Shown: one piece after another, positions 1 through 5,531 of the stretch
How positions within the stretch are numbered: the first letter of the stretch is position 1
Layout: the number at the start of each line of letters is the position of its first letter
Source of the DNA: Lachnospiraceae bacterium
GTDB taxonomy: Bacteria > Bacillota > Clostridia > Lachnospirales > Lachnospiraceae
Direction of reading: 5' to 3'
Assembly: GCA_021202715.1 (NCBI GenBank)
Contig: JAJQCL010000169.1
Span: forward strand, 1-5,531
Length of the DNA stretch: 5,531 nt
Made by a program: the position numbers and the translations under genes
The notes under the pieces: model-generated
Databases searched by the model: none
Seen by the model: only the letters and a program-made list of their open reading frames with translations
What the model was told of the DNA's origin: nothing

Positions 1-563
1 AGTGTCGAGATTCCGGTCACCAGACCGCCGCCGCCCACGGGCACCAGGATGTAATCCACGGTCGGCAGCTCCTTGAAAATTTCCATGGCGATGGTTCCCT
101 GGCCGGTCGCCACATCCAGATCATCGAAAGGATGGATGAAGGTGTAGCCATTCTCCTCCGCCAGCTTGCAGGCATAGTCGTAAGCGTCATCATAGACATC
201 TCCATAGAGCACGACCTCCGCGCCGTAGCTCTTGGTGCGGTTCACCTTCATCAGCGGCGTCACCGTCGGCATAACGATGGTGGCCTTCACGCCATACTGC
301 TGCGCCGCGTAGGCCACACCCTGCGCGTGATTCACGGCGGAAGCCGTGATCAGCCCCTTCGCCCGCTCCTCCTCGGAGAGCGTGCTGATCTTATAATAGG
401 CGCCGCGAATCTTGTAGGCGCCGGTCTTCTGCATGTTCTCCGGCTTCAGGTACACCCTGTTTCCCGTCTGCGCGCTGAAATACTCGCTGTACTGCAGCTT
501 CGTCTCCCGGGTCACTTTCTGAACGATCTCCGTTGCCTCTTCAAATTTCTCCAATGTCAGCAT
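1..563 (-). CDS. ilvA: Threonine ammonia-lyase (threonine dehydratase), PLP-dependent, N-terminal part
   Basis: The enzyme deaminates L-threonine to 2-oxobutanoate and ammonia in the cytoplasm, either for isoleucine synthesis (IlvA) or threonine catabolism (TdcB). The visible 187 residues are the N-terminal part of a fold-type II PLP domain. The segment KTGAYKIRGA (residues 46-55) carries the expected Schiff-base lysine, K51. SAVNHAQG (75-82) is the cofactor-contacting loop, but V77 stands where the family normally has glycine. ATGQGT lies at 152-157, and the glycine-rich phosphate-binding loop PVGGGGL at 175-181. The start ATG follows GAGGAA with a 5-base gap; the overlapping upstream ATG frame stops after three codons. 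The gene runs off the left edge, so a C-terminal ACT regulatory domain cannot be seen and the choice between ilvA and tdcB stays open. The family call is secure; serine dehydratase activity is a less likely alternative. It lies 75 bases downstream of ftsY. Confidence 0.9.
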   Translation of the reverse strand, partial: MLTLEKFEEATEIVQKVTRETKLQYSEYFSAQTGNRVYLKPENMQKTGAYKIRGAYYKISTLSEEERAKGLITASAVNHAQGVAYAAQQYGVKATIVMPTVTPLMKVNRTKSYGAEVVLYGDVYDDAYDYACKLAEENGYTFIHPFDDLDVATGQGTIAMEIFKELPTVDYILVPVGGGGLVTGIST

Positions 564-568
564 GTCAT

Positions 569-574
569 TTCCTC
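569..574 (-). promoter_or_regulatory. Ribosome binding site of the threonine ammonia-lyase gene
   Basis: GAGGAA on the minus strand lies 5 bases before the ATG at 561-563. The spacing is slightly short but workable. It favours this ATG, which opens the long conserved frame, over the nearby out-of-frame ATGs. Confidence 0.6.
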
Positions 575-598
575 ATTCCGTTAAAAACTGCCTTCTGC

Positions 599-623
599 GG
601 ATAACAAATCCATCTTGTCATCC
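599..623 (-). terminator. Hairpin between ftsY and the threonine ammonia-lyase gene (weak terminator or processing stem)
   Basis: The minus-strand RNA can form a nine-pair stem, GGATGACAA with TTGTTATCC, around a seven-base loop. All pairs are Watson-Crick except one G-U; the opposite strand would have an A-C mismatch there, so the stem fits minus-strand RNA better. It starts 15 bases after the ftsY stop. A run of five T lies about eleven bases beyond the stem instead of next to it, and the stem is only moderately GC-rich, so it is not a classic intrinsic terminator. It could weaken readthrough, protect the ftsY message end, or have no role. Confidence 0.3.
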
Positions 624-638
624 GTGTCTGTCTATTGC

Positions 639-1574
639 CTACTCCGCGAACAGGGCGTCCACGTAGGAATCCACGTCAAATTTCTGCAGATCATCGATGT
701 GTTCGCCGATGCCGATGTACTTCACCGGGATGCCAAGCTCTGCCTGCACGGCCACGGCGATGCCGCCCTTCGCGGTTCCGTCCATCTTGGTCAGGATGAT
801 GCCGCTGACGTCAGCCACCGCCATAAACTCACGGGCCTGCGCCAGGGCATTCTGCCCGGTCGTGCCGTCCAGGACGATCAGCGTCTCCTTATAGGCCTCC
901 GGGTATTCCCGATCGATGATCCGGTTAATCTTCTTCAGCTCCTCCATCAGGTTCTTCTTATTGTGAAGACGCCCCGCTGTGTCGCAGATCAGGATATCCG
1001 CTTTTCGGGCTTTCGCCGCCGAAACGGCATCGAACACCACAGCGGCCGGATCCGAGCCCTCATTCTGGGCAATGATCTCCACCCCGGCCCGGTTCGCCCA
1101 CTCGCGCAGCTGTTCGATGGCTCCGGCGCGGAAGGTATCCGCCGCCGCCAGAATCACCCGCTTCCCGCGGCTCTTCATCTGGCTGGCCAGCTTGCCAATA
1201 GACGTTGTCTTGCCGACGCCGTTGACGCCGACCACCAGAAGCACCGACGGACGATCCTCGAACTCGTAGGCATTTTCTCCCACATTCATACGTTCTTTGA
1301 TCGTGTCGATGAGAAGCTGACGGCAGGCTGTCGGTTCCTTCAGATGCTGTTCCCTGACCTGTTCTTTCAGTCTGTCCAGGATCTCTGTCGTCGCATGGAC
1401 TCCCAGATCTCCCATAATCAGGATCTCCTCCAGTTCCTCATAGAAATCATCGTCAATACTGGAGAAGCCATTGAAAATCGAATCGAAGCCATCAGCAATA
1501 TTGTTCCGCGTCTTCGCGAGCCCTTCTTTCAGTCGGGCAAACAGGCCTTTTTTCTTTGTCTCTGTCTCGCTCAT
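639..1574 (-). CDS. ftsY: Signal recognition particle receptor FtsY (SRP GTPase)
   Basis: FtsY is the membrane-associated receptor that binds the Ffh-RNA particle and delivers ribosomes making membrane proteins to the Sec translocon; reciprocal GTP hydrolysis in the Ffh-FtsY pair resets the cycle. The 311 residues make a complete NG protein. A basic amphipathic start (about residues 7-25) probably contacts the membrane, followed by the helical N domain to about 100. GTPase motifs appear in order: P-loop GVNGVGKTT (116-124), the SRP-GTPase insertion DTFRAGAIEQL (146-156), DTAGR (198-202), TKMD (262-265) and the closing GIGE...DLQKFD (288-300). There is no long acidic A domain, as is usual in Bacillota and unlike E. 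coli. The ATG is preceded by a strong AAGGGGAGGAG ribosome binding site. It starts 31 bases after the smc stop, so cotranscription is likely. FtsY is preferred over Ffh because the C-terminal M domain is absent. Confidence 0.98.
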   Translation of the reverse strand: MSETETKKKGLFARLKEGLAKTRNNIADGFDSIFNGFSSIDDDFYEELEEILIMGDLGVHATTEILDRLKEQVREQHLKEPTACRQLLIDTIKERMNVGENAYEFEDRPSVLLVVGVNGVGKTTSIGKLASQMKSRGKRVILAAADTFRAGAIEQLREWANRAGVEIIAQNEGSDPAAVVFDAVSAAKARKADILICDTAGRLHNKKNLMEELKKINRIIDREYPEAYKETLIVLDGTTGQNALAQAREFMAVADVSGIILTKMDGTAKGGIAVAVQAELGIPVKYIGIGEHIDDLQKFDVDSYVDALFAE

Positions 1575-1583
1575 GTGATCGCT

Positions 1584-1594
1584 CTCCTCCCCTT
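1584..1594 (-). promoter_or_regulatory. Ribosome binding site of ftsY
   Basis: The minus strand reads AAGGGGAGGAG, with 9 to 11 bases before the ATG depending on which part pairs with 16S rRNA. It is the most extensive purine-rich site in the window and fixes the ftsY start at 1574. Confidence 0.75.
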
Positions 1595-1602
1595 AACACT
1601 AT

Positions 1603-1631
1603 ATCTTACGTTCCATTTGTCAGTTCGTCAA
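1603..1631 (-). promoter_or_regulatory. Possible housekeeping-sigma promoter for ftsY within the end of smc
   Basis: On the minus strand TTGACG (1626-1631) is followed after 17 bases by TAAGAT (1603-1608), which match the consensus -35 and -10 hexamers at five and four of six positions. A second -10-like TATAGT (1598-1603) overlaps it, but its spacing to either -35-like hexamer is poor (14 or 22 bases). Initiation would leave a leader of roughly 25 to 30 bases containing the ftsY ribosome binding site. Such matches occur by chance, and readthrough from smc is at least as likely. Confidence 0.25.
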
Positions 1632-4600
1632 GTGCCTCATCGGTCAGATCGACGGAGACCAGAGCGGATACGCCCTTTTCCTGCATGGTGATCCCGTAGA
1701 GACGGTCGGCCATCTCCATCGTCCCGCGCCGGTGTGTGATGACGATAAACTGTGTGTGATCCTTGAGCTTATCCAGGTATTGCGCAAAACGGTCTACATT
1801 GGGCTCATCCAGGGCCGCCTCGATCTCATCCAGCAGGCAGAAGGGCGACGGTTTCAGGTTCTGGATGGCGAAGAGCAGGGCGATTGCCGAGAGAGCCTTC
1901 TCTCCGCCGGAGAGCTGCATCATATTCTGCAGCTTCTTGCCCGGCGGCTGGGCATTGATGAGAATGCCTGCCTCCAGAATGTCGTCGGCTTCCTGCAGCT
2001 CCAGGCTGCCCCGCCCGCCTCCGAAGAGCTCCCGGAACACCCGGGCGAACTCCTTCTGGATCTGGGCGAATTTCTCCTGAAACTGGGTGCGCATCCCCGC
2101 CTCCAGCTCGCGGATAATCTTCTTGAGACTCTCCGCCGCCTTCACCAGATCCTCATGCTGATCGCGGATGAAGGTGTAGCGTTCGGAGACTTCCTTATAC
2201 TCTTCGATGGCGTTGACATTCACCGGCCCCAGCTCCCGGATCTGCTGACGCATCCGTCCCGCTTCGCGACGGCTCTCCGTCAGGCTCAGTCCCTCCGGCA
2301 CGTCCGTCTTCTCCGCCTCCGAGGGCGTCATCTCATATTCCTTCCAGATATAATCCGCCTGTTTGGCGATCTGATCCTCCAGACGCTCCACAGAATTCTG
2401 CAAACGGTAAATCTCCCGGTCAAGATCGCTCAGCCGGACATTGATTTCCTCCCGGTCGTCAAAAATCTTTTTCTGACGGGCCGCCAGCGCATCCTGTTCT
2501 GTGACCTTCTGTTCCATCTCCTGTTCCAGCGCGTCACAGGCCGCCGTCTCGGTTTCCACAGCAGCGCGCAGGTCATCACGCGTCCGCTCCCGCGCTGCAG
2601 CCTGCTCCTCGCCCCCCGCCAGGCTCTCCTGCAGTTCTTCCGCTTCCCGTCGGGTATGTTCGCTTTCGGAGCGCAGGCGGTTCAGGTTCTCCCCCAGGAA
2701 CCCGGCCTTCTGTTCCAGAGCTGCCGCGTCCTGCCGGACGTCGGCAATCTGTGCGGTCAGTTTTTCCAGACGGCTGCGCTGCGCCTCGAGCCGGTCGCCG
2801 TCCGCCTCACCGCCCTGCGTCAGACCGACCAGGTTCTGCTCCAGTTCTTCCAGGCTCTCTGTCAGCTCCTGTTTCTCCTGTTTCCACTCTTCCAACTCTG
2901 CGGACAGATGCTCGCGCTCCGCATCCCGGTCCAGGCTCTCTCTCTGCAGTTCCTCTGCCTGCGAATGAAGCCGTGCCAGATCCATGGAGAGAGTGTTCTT
3001 TTCCAGCTCCAGCCGGTGCGTCTCCTGACGAAGTTCCTCCAGCTGTCCGCGGGTCTCCGCAATCTTTTGCTCCAGAGCGCGGATCTCCGCCCGGCAGGTT
3101 TCCTGCTCTCCCTGCACCTGACGGATCGACGCCGCCAGCTCGTCGATCTCCCGGCGCCGTCCCAGCAGATTGCTGTTATTCCGGTAACTGCCGCCGGTCA
3201 TGGCGCCGCCGGGACTTAACAGCTCGCCCTCCAGCGTCACCAGGTTGAGAGAATATTGATAGCGGGCCGCGATCGCCAGAGCGTGGTCGATGGTATCCAC
3301 GACCAGATAACGTCCCAGCAGATGTGCCGCGATCCCGCGGTATTCCTCTGCTGTCTCCACCAGTTCACTGGCGATCCCCAGCGCACCGGGTTCCCGGAGT
3401 GCCTCCGGACGGGGAAAGCTGTTCTTCCCCCGCACGCTCGACAGCGGCAGAAAGGTCGCCCGCCCCAGACGGTTCCGCTTCAGATACTCGATCAGATTCC
3501 GGGCCGTCTGTTCCGTATCCGTCACGATATTCTGAATCCGTCCGCCGAGCGCCGTCTCCAGCGCCGTCTCATAGGTCCGGTCCGTATGAAACAGATCGGC
3601 AACTACCCCGCGGATGCCGGGCGTATCCTTCTTTCTCTCCATGACCCTGCGAATGCTGCTGCCATAACCCTCGTAGCGTTCCGTCAGATTCACCAGTGAA
3701 TCCCGGCGGGATTTCAGAGAGTGATATTTCTGGTCCAGGGCCGACGCTTTGCGGTTGTGATCCTTCAATTCCCACTCCGCTGTCTCCAGCGCGCCGACCG
3801 CTTCATCCAGCGCATCCTTCTGACGTTGCTCTTCGGCCTCCCGCTCCGCGAGCTGCGCTGTCAGCGCTCCGGTCTGTGCCGCCAGTTCTTCCACGCGCTG
3901 CCGCTCATCCCCGGCCAGCTGTTCCGTTTCATCCAGCCGGTTCTGCACCTGCTCCAGCATCGTCTCACAGCGTTTCAGAGAGGCTCCCAGCTCTGCTTTC
4001 TCCTCCAGCAGCTCCCGCTGCTGCCGCTGACTGTCTTCCAGGTGAAGCTCCCGCTGCCGGATTGCCGCCTGACAGGCCGTCTGCTCACGGCTCAGACGCT
4101 CCGCTTCGCGCTCCCGGGCTTCGCGCTGCTGCGTCAGCTCTTCACGCTGCTGCGTCAGCGCCGCTCTCTGCCCGTCCTTTTCCTGTGCCTCCCGTTCCAG
4201 CGCGTCGATTCGCTCCCGAACCTGTTCACTGCTGGCCTGGGCTGCCTGCATCTGTTCCTCCAGGATACGGATCTGTCCCTCGAGCTTCTCCCGATGCACC
4301 TTTTTTTCCGCCAGAGAATCCCGTGAGGCCGTCAGCCGCGCCTCCGCTTCACTGCGCTCCTCTGTCAGAGCGTCATAGCGGCGCTTCATCTCCTCCGACT
4401 GCTGCTTTGTATGATCACGGTCTTCCTGCACGATGGCCCGGTTCTTTTCCGCCTCCGCCAGACGCCTCTTATACTCCGCCGATTCCAGACAGTACGCCTG
4501 CAGATCCGCCTGTTTCAGCTCGTCCTTCCATTTCAGGTACTGCCTGGCCTTCTCCGACTGGCGCTCCAGAGGGCCCACCTGCTTCTCCAGCTCATGCAGA

Positions 4601-5181
4601 ATATCCGTCACACGGACGAGATTTCCCTCCTCCGTCTCCAGCTTCTTCTCCGTGATATGCTTCCGGCGCTTATATTTAACGATTCCCGCCGCCTCATCGA
4701 AGAGCTCCCGACGGTCTTCCGGCCGCCCGCTGAGGATTTTGTCGATCTGCCCCTGCCCGATGATGGAATAGCCTTCCTTACCGACTCCCGTATCATAAAA
4801 CAGTTCCTGAATGTCACGCAGACGGCACTGCCGGCCGTTCAGCAGGTATTCACTCTCACCAGAGCGGTACACGCGCCGGGCCACCGTCACCTCATCAAAA
4901 TCCACGGCCAGCATGTGATCGCCGTTGTCAATGGTCAGCGCTACCGAAGCGAAGCCCTGCGGCTTCCGGCTCTCCGTCCCGGCAAAGATCACATCCTGCA
5001 TGTTGGAGCCGCGCAGCTGGCGCGCACTCTGCTCGCCGAGAACCCAGCGAACCGCATCCGCCACGTTGCTCTTGCCGCTGCCGTTGGGGCCGACGATCCC
5101 CATCATCCCCTCATGGAATTCGAGGACCGTCTTATTGGCGAAGGATTTGAATCCCTGTGCCTCGATCTTCTTTAAATACAT
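1606..5181 (-). CDS. smc: Chromosome partition protein SMC (condensin ATPase)
   Basis: SMC dimerises through its hinge and, with ScpA and ScpB (not in this window), forms the bacterial condensin that loads at parS sites and extrudes DNA loops to separate sister chromosomes. The 1191 residues match the usual length. The N-terminal head has Walker A GPNGSGKS (31-38), the segment around RQLRG (54-58) and the Q-loop region GYSIIGQGQ (137-145). A charged, Gln/Glu/Arg-rich coiled coil fills about 170-505. The hinge spans about 517-668 and ends in GGAMTGGS (658-665). The return coil occupies about 675-945, with the conserved GPVNVNAIEEY at 985-995. The C-terminal head has the signature LSGGEKAL (1090-1097), Walker B CLLDE with catalytic E1119, the D-loop ALDEPN and the switch histidine H1150. 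All ATPase motifs are intact. The ATG lies inside the end of rnc, preceded by GAGGGGG, so translation is probably coupled. Long plus-strand open frames across it are shadows. Confidence 0.99.
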   Translation of the reverse strand: MYLKKIEAQGFKSFANKTVLEFHEGMMGIVGPNGSGKSNVADAVRWVLGEQSARQLRGSNMQDVIFAGTESRKPQGFASVALTIDNGDHMLAVDFDEVTVARRVYRSGESEYLLNGRQCRLRDIQELFYDTGVGKEGYSIIGQGQIDKILSGRPEDRRELFDEAAGIVKYKRRKHITEKKLETEEGNLVRVTDILHELEKQVGPLERQSEKARQYLKWKDELKQADLQAYCLESAEYKRRLAEAEKNRAIVQEDRDHTKQQSEEMKRRYDALTEERSEAEARLTASRDSLAEKKVHREKLEGQIRILEEQMQAAQASSEQVRERIDALEREAQEKDGQRAALTQQREELTQQREAREREAERLSREQTACQAAIRQRELHLEDSQRQQRELLEEKAELGASLKRCETMLEQVQNRLDETEQLAGDERQRVEELAAQTGALTAQLAEREAEEQRQKDALDEAVGALETAEWELKDHNRKASALDQKYHSLKSRRDSLVNLTERYEGYGSSIRRVMERKKDTPGIRGVVADLFHTDRTYETALETALGGRIQNIVTDTEQTARNLIEYLKRNRLGRATFLPLSSVRGKNSFPRPEALREPGALGIASELVETAEEYRGIAAHLLGRYLVVDTIDHALAIAARYQYSLNLVTLEGELLSPGGAMTGGSYRNNSNLLGRRREIDELAASIRQVQGEQETCRAEIRALEQKIAETRGQLEELRQETHRLELEKNTLSMDLARLHSQAEELQRESLDRDAEREHLSAELEEWKQEKQELTESLEELEQNLVGLTQGGEADGDRLEAQRSRLEKLTAQIADVRQDAAALEQKAGFLGENLNRLRSESEHTRREAEELQESLAGGEEQAAARERTRDDLRAAVETETAACDALEQEMEQKVTEQDALAARQKKIFDDREEINVRLSDLDREIYRLQNSVERLEDQIAKQADYIWKEYEMTPSEAEKTDVPEGLSLTESRREAGRMRQQIRELGPVNVNAIEEYKEVSERYTFIRDQHEDLVKAAESLKKIIRELEAGMRTQFQEKFAQIQKEFARVFRELFGGGRGSLELQEADDILEAGILINAQPPGKKLQNMMQLSGGEKALSAIALLFAIQNLKPSPFCLLDEIEAALDEPNVDRFAQYLDKLKDHTQFIVITHRRGTMEMADRLYGITMQEKGVSALVSVDLTDEALDELTNGT
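3178..3633 (-). other. SMC hinge (dimerisation) domain
   Basis: This part of smc (about residues 517-668) interrupts the heptad-rich coiled coil with a globular stretch. It contains GIRGVVADL (522-530), an alternating hydrophobic and glycine pattern LGGRIQNIVTD (545-555), and the closing GGAMTGGS at 658-665. These fit the SMC hinge family, in which the second half with its conserved glycines forms the dimer interface. The boundaries are approximate, placed where heptad-like Glu/Gln/Arg runs stop and resume. Confidence 0.9.
4119..4159 (-). repeat. Tandem 21-base duplication within the smc coiled coil
   Basis: The 15-base string CGCTGCTGCGTCAGC occurs at 4124-4138 and again at 4145-4159, exactly 21 bases apart, with near-identity extending a few bases further. 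In SMC it encodes LTQQREE followed by LTQQREA (residues 342-355). The period is seven codons, one coiled-coil heptad, so the reading frame and helical register are kept. Confidence 0.75.
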
Positions 5182-5531
5182 GCGTCCCCCTCTTTCAGCC
5201 TGCGGATGGCCTGATAGGCCGCCGCCTGCTCCGCCAGCTTCTTGTTGTGTCCCGATCCGACGCCCCGGGGTTCGCCGTCAATCAGCACCTGAGAAGTAAA
5301 GACCTTGCAGTGATCCGGCCCCTCTGTTTTCAGAAGCCGGTATGTCAGCTCGCCCAGTTCCTTCTCCTGTACCATTTCCTGAAGGATTGTCTTGCTATCA
5401 TAAAAGAGTTTTCGGTTCTCGATGTCATTCATGATATATTTCCATACAAATTCCTTTGCACTAGCAAACCCACCATCCAGATAGATCGCCCCGATCAATG
5501 CCTCCAGCGCATCCGCGGTGATAGAAGGCCG
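5172..5531 (-). CDS. rnc: Ribonuclease III, C-terminal part (5' end outside the window)
   Basis: RNase III cuts double-stranded RNA, maturing ribosomal RNA precursors and some messages as a Mg-dependent homodimer. The 119 visible residues begin in the last catalytic helix: ADALEA (fragment residues 6-11) supplies the Asp and Glu that match the second metal-binding pair of the family (D114 and E117 in E. coli numbering), followed by LIGAIYLDGG. A linker leads into the double-stranded RNA-binding domain, about fragment residues 45-113, with the expected opening KTILQE and the basic RNA-contacting end KKLAEQAAAYQAI. The N-terminal part, including the ERLEFLGD signature, lies beyond the right edge. 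A TTG at 5496-5498 is not the start, because the frame runs upstream through conserved catalytic residues to the edge. The stop TAA (5172-5174) overlaps the smc start by 10 bases, giving the C-terminus GDACI. Confidence 0.97.
   Translation of the reverse strand, partial: RPSITADALEALIGAIYLDGGFASAKEFVWKYIMNDIENRKLFYDSKTILQEMVQEKELGELTYRLLKTEGPDHCKVFTSQVLIDGEPRGVGSGHNKKLAEQAAAYQAIRRLKEGDACI
5186..5192 (-). promoter_or_regulatory. Ribosome binding site of smc inside the rnc coding region
   Basis: The minus strand reads GAGGGGG four bases before the smc ATG, or seven bases if only GAGG pairs. It lies wholly inside the last codons of rnc, so ribosomes finishing rnc pass directly over the smc start. 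This fits translational coupling and supports the ATG at 5179-5181 as the smc start. Confidence 0.7.

Noticed and set aside
580..607. A promoter-like pair TTGTTA-N16-TTTAAC on the minus strand before the threonine ammonia-lyase gene
   Set aside because: Each hexamer matches only four of six positions, and the implied start would fall about at the ribosome binding site, leaving too short a leader.
615..1691. A 358-codon plus-strand open frame opposite ftsY
   Set aside because: It is in register with ftsY and extends into the smc end; ftsY carries every SRP-GTPase motif, so this is a shadow.
1732..3219. A 495-codon plus-strand open frame opposite the C-terminal half of smc
   Set aside because: It is in codon register with smc, explained by rare TTA/CTA/TCA use. 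Its product is leucine, arginine and glutamine rich with no recognisable domain, while smc on the other strand has full family motifs.
3696..4655. A 319-codon plus-strand open frame rich in proline, alanine and serine
   Set aside because: The composition is what results from reading a GC-rich Glu/Gln/Arg coiled coil backwards out of register; there is no plausible domain and it lies wholly within smc.
1606..5181. Reading the SMC-like ATPase as a Wadjet or Rad50-type defence protein
   Set aside because: The hinge, the GPVNVNAIEEY segment, the 1191-residue length and the rnc/ftsY neighbours all match housekeeping SMC; no JetA/B/D-type partners are present.
1..5531. Search for a mobile element, CRISPR array, tRNA, toxin-antitoxin pair or other novel system
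   Set aside because: The window is almost fully occupied by four conserved housekeeping or metabolic genes on one strand; no terminal repeats, spaced repeats, tRNA cloverleaf or unexplained gap was seen.

Overview
This window is a chromosomal housekeeping region, with every real gene on the minus strand. It most likely comes from a GC-rich member of the Clostridia (Bacillota), plausibly a Lachnospiraceae-type gut anaerobe. That placement rests on the order rnc-smc-ftsY, an FtsY without a long acidic N-terminal domain, purine-rich ribosome binding sites, and the style of the SMC and threonine dehydratase sequences. It is inferred from recalled family features, not from a search.

Reading in the direction of transcription (right to left), the window opens inside rnc (RNase III), which keeps the end of its catalytic domain and the whole double-stranded RNA-binding domain. 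The rnc stop codon overlaps the start of smc by 10 bases. The smc gene is complete: 1191 codons, with head, coiled coil, hinge, coiled coil, head. After a 31-base gap comes a complete ftsY (311 codons), the signal recognition particle receptor GTPase. A 75-base gap containing a small hairpin then leads to the first 187 codons of a PLP-dependent threonine ammonia-lyase (ilvA/tdcB type), which runs off the left edge.

The first three genes form a tight block typical of Bacillota and are probably cotranscribed: RNA processing, chromosome organisation and membrane protein targeting. The threonine ammonia-lyase is metabolic (threonine to 2-oxobutanoate) and unrelated in function; it sits where ffh-type genes are often found in other Bacillota.

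There is no mobile element, CRISPR array, RNA gene or defence-type system here, and I see no sign of a new biological system. The most notable detail is a valine replacing the usual glycine in the Ser-Ala-Gly-Asn-His cofactor-binding motif of the threonine ammonia-lyase. Lesser points are a hairpin before that gene, a possible internal promoter for ftsY, a short in-frame duplication in the SMC coiled coil, and long antisense reading frames explained by codon use. No gene-free stretch exceeds 75 bases.
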